A stretch of DNA of 47,128 nucleotides from Nitrososphaeria archaeon. GTDB lineage: Archaea > Thermoproteota > Nitrososphaeria > Nitrososphaerales > Nitrosopumilaceae. Location: the NCBI GenBank assembly GCA_010028495.1, contig RHCX01000003.1, positions 1-47,128 on the forward strand. Direction: 5' to 3'. Position numbers and translations under genes: made by a program. Within the stretch, counting starts at the first letter, position 1. Each line of letters starts with the position of its first letter. The notes below the pieces were generated by a model. It had not been told where the DNA came from and searched no databases. It was given only the letters and a program-made list of their open reading frames with translations. This document shows positions 17,946 through 27,740 of this stretch, piece by piece.

Positions 17946-18983
17946 TCACCTCTTGTTTGATAATTTATTAGCTTCTGTTGTTTGCAATCCCCACAATTCC
18001 ACAAATCCTGTTGCCTTTCTTTGATCAAAGGCAGAGCCCTTGCCGTAGGTTGCAATGTCATGACTATACAAAGAGTACTTGGATTTTCTTCCAACTACTC
18101 GGAAGCTTCCTTTGTACAGTTTTAGCTTTACAGTTCCAGTCACTGTTTTTTGGGACTGGTCGATGAACTTGTCCAGATCACGCTTTAGTGGGTCTTGCCA
18201 CAAACCGGAATAGGCAAGCCATGTCCATTCTTGGTCTACTAGACTCTTGAACTTGTTTTGGTGTTTAGTGTGGACCATTTTTTCTAAATCGGAATGTGCT
18301 TCTATCAGGCATAGAGCGGCTGGGGTCTCGTATTCAATTTCTAGATATCTTGCCTTGTCTGGTAGATTCTTTGTTTTTACCCAGATGAATGCATCCTCTG
18401 GCGGTTCATTGTATGGGTCTTCTAGGTTTCCGCCTTCTATGGCTCTGCCCCAAAGGTTTTGATCAATTGAAAATTTCTTTGATACTGAATCGATTGGAAT
18501 TCCGTGCTTGTTTGCAAATTCTAATTCTGTCGTTCTGTCTAGGTTTAGGTCTCTGATTGGCGCAATAATTGGGAGATTGGAACCAGAACCAAATGTTACA
18601 TCAAATCTTACCTGATCGTTTCCTTTGCCTGTGCAGCCATGTGCCAGTGCATCGACTTTTTCTTTCTTTGCAATTTCCAGAACCTTCTGTGCAATTAGTG
18701 GCCTAGCTAGCGAAGTTGCTAAACAGTATTTGTTTTGGTATAGTGCGTTTGCCTTGATTGAAGGATGGATGAAATCCTCGACAAACTCTTTTTTCGCATC
18801 TATATTGTAATGGCGTAGTACACCGAGATTCTTTGCTTTGGCTGCAATTTTTTTCTGGTCGCTTCCCTCACCTACATCTATGGTAACAGTGATGACATCC
18901 ATACGATGTTTTTCTTGTAGGTATTTGATTACAACTGAGGTGTCCAGTCCACCAGAAAAAGCAAGTACTGCCTTTTGTTTCAT
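17946..18983 (-). CDS. argG: Argininosuccinate synthase
   Basis: MKQKAVLAFSGGLDTSVVIKYLQEK, AHGCTGKGNDQVRFD; start trimmed to ATG at 18983 (ORF extends to 19142). Confidence 0.95.
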   Translation of the reverse strand: MKQKAVLAFSGGLDTSVVIKYLQEKHRMDVITVTIDVGEGSDQKKIAAKAKNLGVLRHYNIDAKKEFVEDFIHPSIKANALYQNKYCLATSLARPLIAQKVLEIAKKEKVDALAHGCTGKGNDQVRFDVTFGSGSNLPIIAPIRDLNLDRTTELEFANKHGIPIDSVSKKFSIDQNLWGRAIEGGNLEDPYNEPPEDAFIWVKTKNLPDKARYLEIEYETPAALCLIEAHSDLEKMVHTKHQNKFKSLVDQEWTWLAYSGLWQDPLKRDLDKFIDQSQKTVTGTVKLKLYKGSFRVVGRKSKYSLYSHDIATYGKGSAFDQRKATGFVELWGLQTTEANKLSNKR

Positions 18984-19153
18984 TAGAGCTTTTCCGTTAA
19001 ATGATTTGCATTTATCCTTTTTGCTGATCGAATTTTGGAATCTCAAAAAATTTTTCATTCTAAGAATTTGGAAAAAATTTCGAGCCACGACATTAGCTAA
19101 AGCTGAAGCTAAATTCCGATCAATATTTAACCGAATTTTCATAACGCTGTTTT

Positions 19154-20167
19154 ATGAAAATCCTGCCTTTAGCTGGTGTTGCAGCTTTGGCAGTCATTGT
19201 TATTTTGGTAGTTTTGAGCGTGATTTCGCCTTCAGAATCCGACAAAAACCAGGTCAGAGTGGTGTTTTTTGCAAACATCTCACATGCCGTACCTATTGTG
19301 GGTATAGAAAATGGGTACTTTGCCGATCAGCTTGGCGACACACAAATCAAGACAAGAATTGTCGATAGCGGCCCAGAAGCAATAGAGGCCTTATTTGCAA
19401 ATTCCGCAGACTTGGCGTATGCCGGACCTGCACCCTTTGTCAACGGTTATGTCAAATCTGGCGGCCAAGGAATCAAGATTCTATCTGGCGCGGCGTTCAA
19501 CGGAGCAAGCTTTGTGGTGCAACCAGATTCTGGAATTGTCCAACCATCTGATTTAGCTGGCAAAAAAATCGCGGCTCCGTTTGTTGGAAACACACAGGAC
19601 GTCTCTCTGAGGAATTATCTGACACAAAACGGACTGCAATCGGCAGAAAAAGGAGGCAATGTCATTATCTATAATATTGCAAATGCGGAAATTAATACAA
19701 TATTTGCCAAAAAGGAAATCGACGCTGCCTGGGTTCCAGAGCCTACTGCTACAATGTTAGTTGATAATCTTGGCGGAAAACGGCTGTTCCAAGAACAAGA
19801 TCTTTGGCCGAATAAAAAATTCCCGTCAGTTGTATTGATTGGACGTGCTGACTACATCCAAAAGCATCCGGATATTGTACAAAAATGGCTAGTTGCTAAT
19901 CAGCAAGCAATCAATTGGATTAATCAAAATCCTGATCAGACAGAATCGATTTACATCAAATTCTATAAAATACATACCGGCAAGACACTAAAGCCAAACA
20001 TTGTCCATGATTCGTTTTCCAATATTGTCTATTCTTCGGATATTGATGCCAAATCAATCAAGATTTTTGCCGAGCGTGCGTATTCCTTGGGGTATCTTGG
20101 CAGAAACGGCTACAATCTGGATGACATTTATGCAAAGGCTGCGGAGGCTAGTCCATGGCAAAACTAG
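19154..20167 (+). CDS. ABC transporter substrate-binding protein (SsuA/NMT1-like; nitrate/sulfonate/taurine class)
   Basis: N-terminal TM anchor, NISHAVPIVGIENGYFADQLG..., AFVGNTQDVSLRNYL...; followed by ATPase and permease. Confidence 0.85.
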   Translation: MKILPLAGVAALAVIVILVVLSVISPSESDKNQVRVVFFANISHAVPIVGIENGYFADQLGDTQIKTRIVDSGPEAIEALFANSADLAYAGPAPFVNGYVKSGGQGIKILSGAAFNGASFVVQPDSGIVQPSDLAGKKIAAPFVGNTQDVSLRNYLTQNGLQSAEKGGNVIIYNIANAEINTIFAKKEIDAAWVPEPTATMLVDNLGGKRLFQEQDLWPNKKFPSVVLIGRADYIQKHPDIVQKWLVANQQAINWINQNPDQTESIYIKFYKIHTGKTLKPNIVHDSFSNIVYSSDIDAKSIKIFAERAYSLGYLGRNGYNLDDIYAKAAEASPWQN

Positions 20168-20925
20168 AAGCACAAAATATTGTAAAGTACTTTGAGCATG
20201 ACGGCAAGCCGCTCAAGGCACTTGGCGGAGTAAGCTTTACCGTAGAAGATGGCGACTTTGTATGCTTGGTTGGCCCATCTGGATGCGGCAAGTCCACGTT
20301 TCTGAGAATAGCTGCAGGATTGCAAAAGCCTGACGAAGGCCAAATTCTACTAGATAACAGACCGATTACAAAAACAGGACCTGACAGAATAATGGTATTC
20401 CAAGAAGGTGCACTGTTTCCGTGGTTAAAGGTTCGCGACAATGTTGAATTTGGATTAAAGATTGCAGGAATTCCTGAATCTGAAAGGCGAGAGATATCTG
20501 ACAGATATCTGGACATGATGCAGCTATCAAAATTTGCCAATTCGTATACGTATCAGCTGTCTACTGGAATGAGACAAAGAGTTGCAATAGCTCGAGCACT
20601 TGTAATGGATCCTGAGATTTTACTAATGGATGAGCCGTTTGCTGCTTTGGATGCGCAGACTAGGGATTTGTTATTGGTAGAAATGCAAATGATCTGGCAG
20701 AAAACAAAAAAGACCATAATATTTGTCACACATAGTATAGCAGAATCTACTATTTTGGGTAACAAGGTTGTAGTGTTTACTCATCGACCGTCAACTATTA
20801 AAAAAATAATTCCTATTGATCACAAACGACCAAGATTGGTGGATGACGAAGCTCTGATTCCGTACCAAAAAGAGATCTCGGCATTGTTGCGACCTGAGGT
20901 CAAGGCAACGGAGGAAACATCATGA
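20155..20925 (+). CDS. ABC transporter ATP-binding protein (SsuB/TauB-like)
   Basis: Walker A GPSGCGKST, signature LSTGMRQRVAIARAL, Walker B ILLMDEPFAALD. Confidence 0.93.
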   Translation: MAKLEAQNIVKYFEHDGKPLKALGGVSFTVEDGDFVCLVGPSGCGKSTFLRIAAGLQKPDEGQILLDNRPITKTGPDRIMVFQEGALFPWLKVRDNVEFGLKIAGIPESERREISDRYLDMMQLSKFANSYTYQLSTGMRQRVAIARALVMDPEILLMDEPFAALDAQTRDLLLVEMQMIWQKTKKTIIFVTHSIAESTILGNKVVVFTHRPSTIKKIIPIDHKRPRLVDDEALIPYQKEISALLRPEVKATEETS

Positions 20926-21680
20926 AGATAAATTCTATCGGCAAAAAAATTGCATTCTACGTGGGTATTGTGGCGGTATGGCAGATACTGTCGTCTGCAA
21001 ATATTTGGCCAAATAGCGTCTTTCCCAGTCCATATGATGTGGGGCAGGACTTGTGGTTTGGAGCTATTGATGGCACATTGTGGATTGGTATTGGTACTAG
21101 TCTTTGGAGGCTGGCAGCTGGCTTTACAATTGCAGCTATAGGTGGTATTGCGCTTGGAATACTGATGGCACGAGTTAAGACGGTAAATGAAACCATTGGC
21201 TCTATTGTACTGGGATTGCAGTCTATACCTTCTGTTGCATGGGCTCCATTGGCCATAGTCTGGTTTGGATTGACTGATGCAGGAATTATTTTTGTTACCG
21301 TGGCAGGAGCTCTGTTTGCGGTTACTATCAATACTTACACTGGCGTCAAGAGCATCAATCCTGACTTTATTGCAGCTGCTCAGAACATGGGTGCCAAAGG
21401 CGAGCAGCTTGTGACCAAGGTCTTAATTCCAGCTGCGTTTCCATATCTGATCACTGGATTCAAACAAGGTTGGGCATTTGGATGGCGTGGTGTTATTGGT
21501 GCGGAACTGTTGTTTTCATTTTTGGGTCTTGGATTCTTGCTAAATGTTGGACGACAGCTGTCTGATGTATCTCAGGTGATTTCTATGATGCTAGTTATTA
21601 TGATAATTGGAATTGTCATTGACGGTCTTATCTTTAAGAGATTAGAGGATAAGGTAATGGCTAGATGGGGATTAAGATAA
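20922..21680 (+). CDS. ABC transporter permease (SsuC/TauC-like)
   Basis: Multi-TM; EAA-like loop AAAQNMGAKGEQLVTKVLIPAAFPYLITGFKQGWAFGWRGVIGAELL; ATGA overlap with ATPase. Confidence 0.9.
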   Translation: MKINSIGKKIAFYVGIVAVWQILSSANIWPNSVFPSPYDVGQDLWFGAIDGTLWIGIGTSLWRLAAGFTIAAIGGIALGILMARVKTVNETIGSIVLGLQSIPSVAWAPLAIVWFGLTDAGIIFVTVAGALFAVTINTYTGVKSINPDFIAAAQNMGAKGEQLVTKVLIPAAFPYLITGFKQGWAFGWRGVIGAELLFSFLGLGFLLNVGRQLSDVSQVISMMLVIMIIGIVIDGLIFKRLEDKVMARWGLR

Positions 21681-21706
21681 TTAATTTTAGAATATATCAA
21701 TAGTGA

Positions 21707-22798
21707 TTATTTCTTAATCTTCAATGACACCAAAAATGCAATAATGCAAATCCCAACGGCAAAATACATCACAGCAGATTCCTTGTACCAAAATGCAATG
21801 CTTCCGGCAACTACAGGACCTATCACATTTGCAATGGATATAGTAGAATTGAACACGCCAGTAGAAGTCGACTTTGGATTGTTCTCCATTAGATGAATGC
21901 TTCCACCAATGTACAAAAACGCCCAAGTAATTCCAACCAAAGCCATGCAGGGAATCGCCATCCACCAGCTATTCATTACAGCCATTCCTGCGAATACAAA
22001 TACGGTCAGACCAATACCGATTTTGAATTTTGTAACGTCTTTCATTGTTATCTTGCCTGCCATCAGATTCATCAAGACAAAGGCAGATGCGGTATTGGCA
22101 ATGTACACAATAGACACCTCATACAACTTTGCGCCAAATACCTGAGTCAGCACCAATGGCAAAATAGTCCAAACCGAAGTAGCCCCAATATGCCGTAACA
22201 AAAGAGACAAAAACAGATACTTGTTTCGTATAATGACTTTTTTCGTGGCGCCTGATTCTACTTCTTTCTGCATGGTATAATGCGGTAACCTAAAAGAAAA
22301 TGCAAGGCCTACCAAAAACAAGCCCGCACTAATCAGAAATATTGTTTTTTCGTTATTTGCAATACCGGCAGCTACAATTCCTGCCATCCATCCTAGGGCA
22401 TGAAATGATATCACGGATGCGACCTTGGACTTGTCCTTGCCTGATTCATAGGTATACGCAAGCATTGCAGGAACCATCATGCCAGATGCAACACCTGCTC
22501 CCAGTCTGACCAAAAGCAGGTAAAATGAATTGTCCGCGATGTAATGCAGGCCAAACATCACTGCACAGCTGACAAATCCTATTCGGATAAACGTCAGACG
22601 AACTCCTTTGGCATCCGATATTCTGCCAAAGTACAGACTGGACAAAATCTGTGCCAAAAAGAATGAAGCAATCGTCAAGCCAACTTCAAAGATATTGCTA
22701 GTCAATGACTGAGCCAAAATGGGCATGAAAACGTACACTATAGAAACCCCAGAATGCTGGAAAAATGTCGCACCACGTAGTAAGTTGTTTATCTGCAT
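21707..22798 (-). CDS. MFS transporter
   Basis: 12-TM-like hydrophobicity; YFGRISDAKGVRLTFIRIGF MFS loop. Confidence 0.8.
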   Translation of the reverse strand: MQINNLLRGATFFQHSGVSIVYVFMPILAQSLTSNIFEVGLTIASFFLAQILSSLYFGRISDAKGVRLTFIRIGFVSCAVMFGLHYIADNSFYLLLVRLGAGVASGMMVPAMLAYTYESGKDKSKVASVISFHALGWMAGIVAAGIANNEKTIFLISAGLFLVGLAFSFRLPHYTMQKEVESGATKKVIIRNKYLFLSLLLRHIGATSVWTILPLVLTQVFGAKLYEVSIVYIANTASAFVLMNLMAGKITMKDVTKFKIGIGLTVFVFAGMAVMNSWWMAIPCMALVGITWAFLYIGGSIHLMENNPKSTSTGVFNSTISIANVIGPVVAGSIAFWYKESAVMYFAVGICIIAFLVSLKIKK

Positions 22799-22841
22799 GA
22801 AACGCTTGGATTCAAAATCTGATTAATTTAATTCAAAGTGA

Positions 22842-25364
22842 CTAGGTCACAAAATATTCCGCATCTGGATGATGCACAACTATAGCTGCAGTGGACTGTT
22901 CTGGTATGATTTGGCCCGCTTCTGTAAGTGTCATGCCAGATTTTGTAGGATCTATTAGCTTCCATACCAAATGGTGCTGTGAAACATCTGGGCAGCTTGG
23001 ATAACCCCATGAATATCTAAGGCCTTTCTTGCCTATTTTCAACTCTTGGCGTATTTTTTCATTAATCATTTCAGCCATTGCTTCTGCAGTTTCCACTGCC
23101 AAGCCGTGTAGATAGTAAGCATCAGTGTATCTGTCCTCTTTGTTCCATTTGTCGATTATTTCCTGGACTTTATTTCCTACTGTAACAGACTGGAATGCAA
23201 CAATATCATTTTGGCCAAAATAATCGGACAGGCAAAGATGCTTGCTCTGCGAAGACCTTGGAAAATCAAACTCTACTTGGCCGTTTGGACCATCGACTAA
23301 CAGTTTTCTGTCTTTACCGTGACATGTGAAATAACCATAGACTGCCCTTGGCTCAAAGAGTTTCTCATCAATTACCTTTTTCTTCCATTCTTCGAATAAT
23401 TTTTCGCCTTCAATATCCGCATTTTCAAGGCCACGTCCTCGAAGACCCCATGACAACACAAAGAGCGATTTTTTGGACAAATGTTTCCATATTTCTTGCA
23501 GATCAAAATCCTTTGGCTCTAGTCGTATCGACTTGTTCAGTATTGGTGCAACTGGCGGCGTGACCGGCTTTACATCGGATCGTGGCAGCTCGTCCTGTGA
23601 TTTTTCAATTTTAGTCTCCTTCCAAGACTCTACTTTGGATTTCCAATCTTGGATAAACTGGGTTTTCTCAGATGATACAAGTCTATCCATTGTCTTTAGG
23701 CCATCAAACATTGTCTTGCAGTAAAACACGCCGTGTGGATAAATGGAGCCCTCCTTTGCAATTCGATTAATGTAATTAGAGTTGATTGCAGCACCGCCAC
23801 ACAACACAGGAATTTCTATCTTGTTTTCTCGTGCAAATTCCACAAAGACCTGCATCTGCTTTGATGTAGATACTAGTAATGCAGACAAGCCAATCGCATT
23901 TGGCTTTACCTCGTTGATTTTCTCTACAAACTTTTGCAGAGGAACTTGTTTTCCAAGATCGTAAACGGTATAGCCGTTATTTTCAAATATTGTCTTGACC
24001 AAGTTTTTGCCAATATCGTGCACATCCCCGTATACAGTGCCAAGTACCAGCTTGCCCTTACTCGTGCCCTCTTCCTTTAGCAGATATTTTTCTAATTCAA
24101 CAACTGATGCCTTCATACATTCGGCAGATTTGAGAACAAACGGCAAAATCAGCTCACCCGCGCCAAACTTGTCACCGACTTCCTTCATTGCTGGTAGCAG
24201 ATCGTCGTTTAGCGTGGCAATTGCAGCATCATGAGTTGTCTCTTTTGGAGCATTGATGACTAGCTTGCCGTCTTTTTCAGACACAATGTTTTTCTGGTTT
24301 ATTTTCTCAGCTATGGCAGATACTACATCATTTTCAATTCCCTCCTTGAGTCTATTCACAATTCTAAAATTGGCACGTTTTCCAGCAGGCCAGCTTGGGT
24401 CAACTTCGACTTTCTTAGTGCTAGTAACCTGTGCGCCAAACTTTTCAAAATGAGCAATCACTTCTGCCAAAGCATTTGGGTGCGTATTGAATATCAAATC
24501 CTCTACTATTTTGCGCTCATGAGAATCAATTTCCGTGTAAGGCACTATCTCCTTGGCATTTACTATGGCAGAGTCAAGGCCTGCTTTGACAGCATGATAC
24601 AAAAATACTGAATTTAGAATCTTGCGAGCAGCTGGAGCAAGACCGAACGAAATGTTGCTTAGACCTAGCGTGGTAAATGCATTTGGAAATCTCTTCTTAA
24701 CTAGTCTAATTCCTTCTAGTGTATTCTTACCTGCATCCAAAAATTCTGACTCACCCGTTGCCAGTGTAAATGTCAGAACATCAAAGACATACTGGTCTTC
24801 GCGCAAGCCATATTTTTTTCCAGTCTCATACAATAATTCTGCAGTCTCTACTTTTTCTTGCGGAGTCTTTGCCATGCCTTTTGGGCCAATGCAAAGCGCA
24901 ATTGCAGGCAAACCATATTTTGCCATGATTGGTGCAAGCTTGTGAAATCGAGAGCCATCACCTTCAAGATTAATCGAGTTTATCATTGGCTTGCCAGGGA
25001 TTTGATCAACTGATGATTCTATTACACTAGGATCAGTAGAATCAATCACTAATGGGGCATCTATTTCTAAAGATAATCTCTTTACCAATTTTTTCATAAA
25101 GTCTAATTCGTCAGCTCTTTCAGTAGTTGCAACGCAGACATCAATACAATGCGCGCCGTCTTCTACTTGGTTTCGAGCCAAGTCAATCAAGCCATCAAAG
25201 TCATCTGACAACACCATCTGCTTTGCCTTTTTGGAGCCCTGCGTGTTCAACCTCTCGCCGATTATCATTGGCGCAGGCTCTTGTCGCAGTTCTACTGCCT
25301 TTAGTGCGGAGCTAACCCTTGGCGTTTTCATCGTATGTTGTGGCATTTTGTAAATATATGACAC
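22842..25364 (-). CDS. metH: Cobalamin-dependent methionine synthase lacking the homocysteine-binding domain (pterin, B12 and activation domains)
   Basis: IGERLNTQGSKKAKQMV (pterin), VYGDVHDIGKNLVKTIFENNGY (DxHxxG B12 motif), C-terminal activation domain GKKGLRYSWGYPSCPDVSQH. Confidence 0.9.
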   Translation of the reverse strand: MSYIYKMPQHTMKTPRVSSALKAVELRQEPAPMIIGERLNTQGSKKAKQMVLSDDFDGLIDLARNQVEDGAHCIDVCVATTERADELDFMKKLVKRLSLEIDAPLVIDSTDPSVIESSVDQIPGKPMINSINLEGDGSRFHKLAPIMAKYGLPAIALCIGPKGMAKTPQEKVETAELLYETGKKYGLREDQYVFDVLTFTLATGESEFLDAGKNTLEGIRLVKKRFPNAFTTLGLSNISFGLAPAARKILNSVFLYHAVKAGLDSAIVNAKEIVPYTEIDSHERKIVEDLIFNTHPNALAEVIAHFEKFGAQVTSTKKVEVDPSWPAGKRANFRIVNRLKEGIENDVVSAIAEKINQKNIVSEKDGKLVINAPKETTHDAAIATLNDDLLPAMKEVGDKFGAGELILPFVLKSAECMKASVVELEKYLLKEEGTSKGKLVLGTVYGDVHDIGKNLVKTIFENNGYTVYDLGKQVPLQKFVEKINEVKPNAIGLSALLVSTSKQMQVFVEFARENKIEIPVLCGGAAINSNYINRIAKEGSIYPHGVFYCKTMFDGLKTMDRLVSSEKTQFIQDWKSKVESWKETKIEKSQDELPRSDVKPVTPPVAPILNKSIRLEPKDFDLQEIWKHLSKKSLFVLSWGLRGRGLENADIEGEKLFEEWKKKVIDEKLFEPRAVYGYFTCHGKDRKLLVDGPNGQVEFDFPRSSQSKHLCLSDYFGQNDIVAFQSVTVGNKVQEIIDKWNKEDRYTDAYYLHGLAVETAEAMAEMINEKIRQELKIGKKGLRYSWGYPSCPDVSQHHLVWKLIDPTKSGMTLTEAGQIIPEQSTAAIVVHHPDAEYFVT

Positions 25365-25414
25365 TTTTTCTATTTTTGACCCTCTGATTAGGCGTGTTTT
25401 TCAATATGTAGACT

Positions 25415-25660
25415 ATGTATTTTTGTCAAAAAAGGACACAAACAAATCCAAATAATACTTTTAATCCAGTCGGAGTTTCCTACTTTGATATAGACTACAT
25501 GTCGGGCAAAGCCTATGATAATAGAGATATTGTTACAATTCGCTACAAATTCGAAGGACTGAAAGAAGAAACGATCCAGTGTACATATTTCCAGTACAAA
25601 AATCTCAAGGATCTACCCGACATGGAAATATGTGAGATAATAAAAAATGAATCAGAATAG
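25415..25660 (+). CDS. Small hypothetical protein (likely start ATG 25499)
   Basis: ORF in intergenic gap; MSGKAYDNRDIVTIRYKFEGLKEETIQCTYFQYKNLKDLPDMEICEIIKNESE. Confidence 0.45.
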   Translation: MYFCQKRTQTNPNNTFNPVGVSYFDIDYMSGKAYDNRDIVTIRYKFEGLKEETIQCTYFQYKNLKDLPDMEICEIIKNESE

Positions 25661-25662
25661 AA

Positions 25663-25944
25663 TTATTCAGACATCTTTTTGACAAAATCCGAAATCAGAT
25701 CATCGCTAAATGTTACTGTCTTGTCGTCGACGAGTGTTTTGATTTTTTGCCAGTCTGCGCGAGTCATCTTTTTTGTCTGCATCAAACCTGCAGTCACCAA
25801 GATGTTCAGTACAACTGAAAGACTCCAAGTTTGGTCAGTCTTTTCGATTAGTCGTGCCTGAATTCTTCGCACCTTTGTCTCTATTTCCTTTTCCAATGTT
25901 ATGCTTTTCTTGCTTTTTGGAACTGACTTTGGTGTTGCTGTCAT
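25663..25944 (-). CDS. Hypothetical small protein
   Basis: 93 aa, KKSITLEKEIETKVRRIQARLIEKTDQTWSLSVVLNILVTAGLM; ribbon-helix-helix-like N-terminus possible but not certain. Confidence 0.55.
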   Translation of the reverse strand: MTATPKSVPKSKKSITLEKEIETKVRRIQARLIEKTDQTWSLSVVLNILVTAGLMQTKKMTRADWQKIKTLVDDKTVTFSDDLISDFVKKMSE

Positions 25945-26073
25945 GTTGCCATTCTATGTTCTGAATATAAAAATCCCATCTGCCAAATTTGGAAAAGTCA
26001 CGCTCTACTCTGTTGTGATAGTACTAATGAACAACACAAGAGTTTTTTTATCAGATGCAACATCTACAGGCAA

Positions 26074-26793
26074 ATGCAGTTTCAGATTCTCAAAGACCCG
26101 ATGAGTATACTAGAGGTCCATATGAGCAAAGGCGAATCAATAATTGCAGAGGCAGGTGCCTTGGTCTATCTCAAAGGAGACATAGAAATCAAGACCAAAA
26201 TGCGTGCAAACGTGCTCAAAACAGTCAAGGTTTCTTTTTTGGGAAGCGAGTCATTCTTTGTAAACGAGTATATTGCGAAAGAAGATGGGTGCTCACTGGG
26301 ATTAACAGGTCCGCCGGTTGGCGATATTGTGGAAATCCCAATAACACCAAATGACGGCTATATTGTGCAGTCAGGATCATACATCGCATCAACTCCTGGC
26401 GTTGAAATTGACACAAAATGGCAGGGCTTTACAAAAGGAATTTTTGGCTCGGAGTTTTTCATGTTAAAGGTTACTGGTGCTGGCAAAGTGTTCTGCAACG
26501 TCTATGGCGGTGTGATCCAAAAACAGCTTGCTCAAGGCGAGCAGCTGACCCTGGACAATTATCATCTGGTAGCATTGACACTGAATTCCGAATACAAGGT
26601 CACCAAATTCGGTGGACTAAAGAGTACAATACTTGGCGGCGAAGGACTGGTCACTCAGATAATGGGTCCAGCAACGATTTATTTCCAAACCAAAAACCTC
26701 AAAGAGCTTATTGATCTGCTTGGTGTACGAAACACCCAGTCCGAAACTCAGGGAAATAACTTCTCTGTAGGTGGATTCAAGTTCGGCTTTTAG
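26074..26793 (+). CDS. AIM24 / TIGR00266 family protein
   Basis: MQFQILKDPMSILEVHMSKGESIIAEAGALVYLKGDIEIKTKM...GLTGPPVGDIVEIPI...YIVQSGSYIASTPGVEIDTKWQGF. Confidence 0.88.
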   Translation: MQFQILKDPMSILEVHMSKGESIIAEAGALVYLKGDIEIKTKMRANVLKTVKVSFLGSESFFVNEYIAKEDGCSLGLTGPPVGDIVEIPITPNDGYIVQSGSYIASTPGVEIDTKWQGFTKGIFGSEFFMLKVTGAGKVFCNVYGGVIQKQLAQGEQLTLDNYHLVALTLNSEYKVTKFGGLKSTILGGEGLVTQIMGPATIYFQTKNLKELIDLLGVRNTQSETQGNNFSVGGFKFGF

Positions 26794-27727
26794 AATCTAT
26801 AACTTTTCGCAGAGCAGCTATATGTGAAGGATTTGTCCCACAACATCCGCCAATTATTCTGACTTGTTTGTACTTTGAGATAAAATCGCCCAACACATCT
26901 GACATTTTTTCCGGCGTCATCTTGTACACGGCGTGACCTCCCTCGTTTTCTGGCATGCCAGCATTTGGCACTACAAGCAAATTCAGATCGTTTTGCTCAT
27001 TTAACCACTGAACACTGGATGTCATTTCTATGGGTCCTGTGGAGCAGTTCAGACCAAAAATGTCAATTCCCATATCAGATACTGTGGTATATGCAGCCTG
27101 GACGTTTGTCCCAAGAAGCATTTTTCCGTACTGATCCAGTGTAACATTTGCAATCAGCGGAGTTTTCTTTGTTTTTTTCATTGCCTCATGGGCTCCTTCT
27201 ATTGCAAGCTTTACCTCCAAAATATCTTGACTTGTTTCTATGAGTAACGCATCAACCCCTCCCAAAATCAAGCCTTCAGCTTGCAATGCATATGCCTCTC
27301 GGATTTTTTCCAGAGGAATCTGCCCCAAGTCAGGATCGTTGGAGCTTGGCAAAAATCCTGTAGGACCCATACTTCCTACGACATATCGTGGTTTGTCAGA
27401 AAATTCTGAAGCAACACTGACTGCAAGCTCGGCAATTTTTCTATTCATCTCTACGGTTTTATCGCCAAATCCATATTCGTCTAGCTTCAATTTGTTAGAG
27501 CCAAACGAGTTTGTCTCGATGCAGTCGGCGCCAGCTTCCAGATAACTGCGATGAATTTTTTTGATCCAGTCTGGTCTGGTCAAAACAAGTCCGTCGTTGA
27601 ATCCATCTTTTCCATCCGGAAAGTCCTCACTTTTTGGGTCGAATTTCTGGATTTCAGTTCCCATTGCCCCGTCAAACAGCAGAATCTTTTCTTTTATGGC
27701 ATCAAGAAAACTAGGTTTTTGCGCCAT
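26777..27727 (-). CDS. Homocysteine S-methyltransferase domain protein (detached MetH N-terminal module)
   Basis: ILLFDGAMGTEIQKF...GADCIETNSFGSNKLKL; zinc-ligand motifs FGLNCSTGP and IIGGCCGTNPSHI. Confidence 0.92.
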   Translation of the reverse strand: MAQKPSFLDAIKEKILLFDGAMGTEIQKFDPKSEDFPDGKDGFNDGLVLTRPDWIKKIHRSYLEAGADCIETNSFGSNKLKLDEYGFGDKTVEMNRKIAELAVSVASEFSDKPRYVVGSMGPTGFLPSSNDPDLGQIPLEKIREAYALQAEGLILGGVDALLIETSQDILEVKLAIEGAHEAMKKTKKTPLIANVTLDQYGKMLLGTNVQAAYTTVSDMGIDIFGLNCSTGPIEMTSSVQWLNEQNDLNLLVVPNAGMPENEGGHAVYKMTPEKMSDVLGDFISKYKQVRIIGGCCGTNPSHIAALRKVIDSKSRT

Positions 27728-27740
27728 GATACTTTGGATG

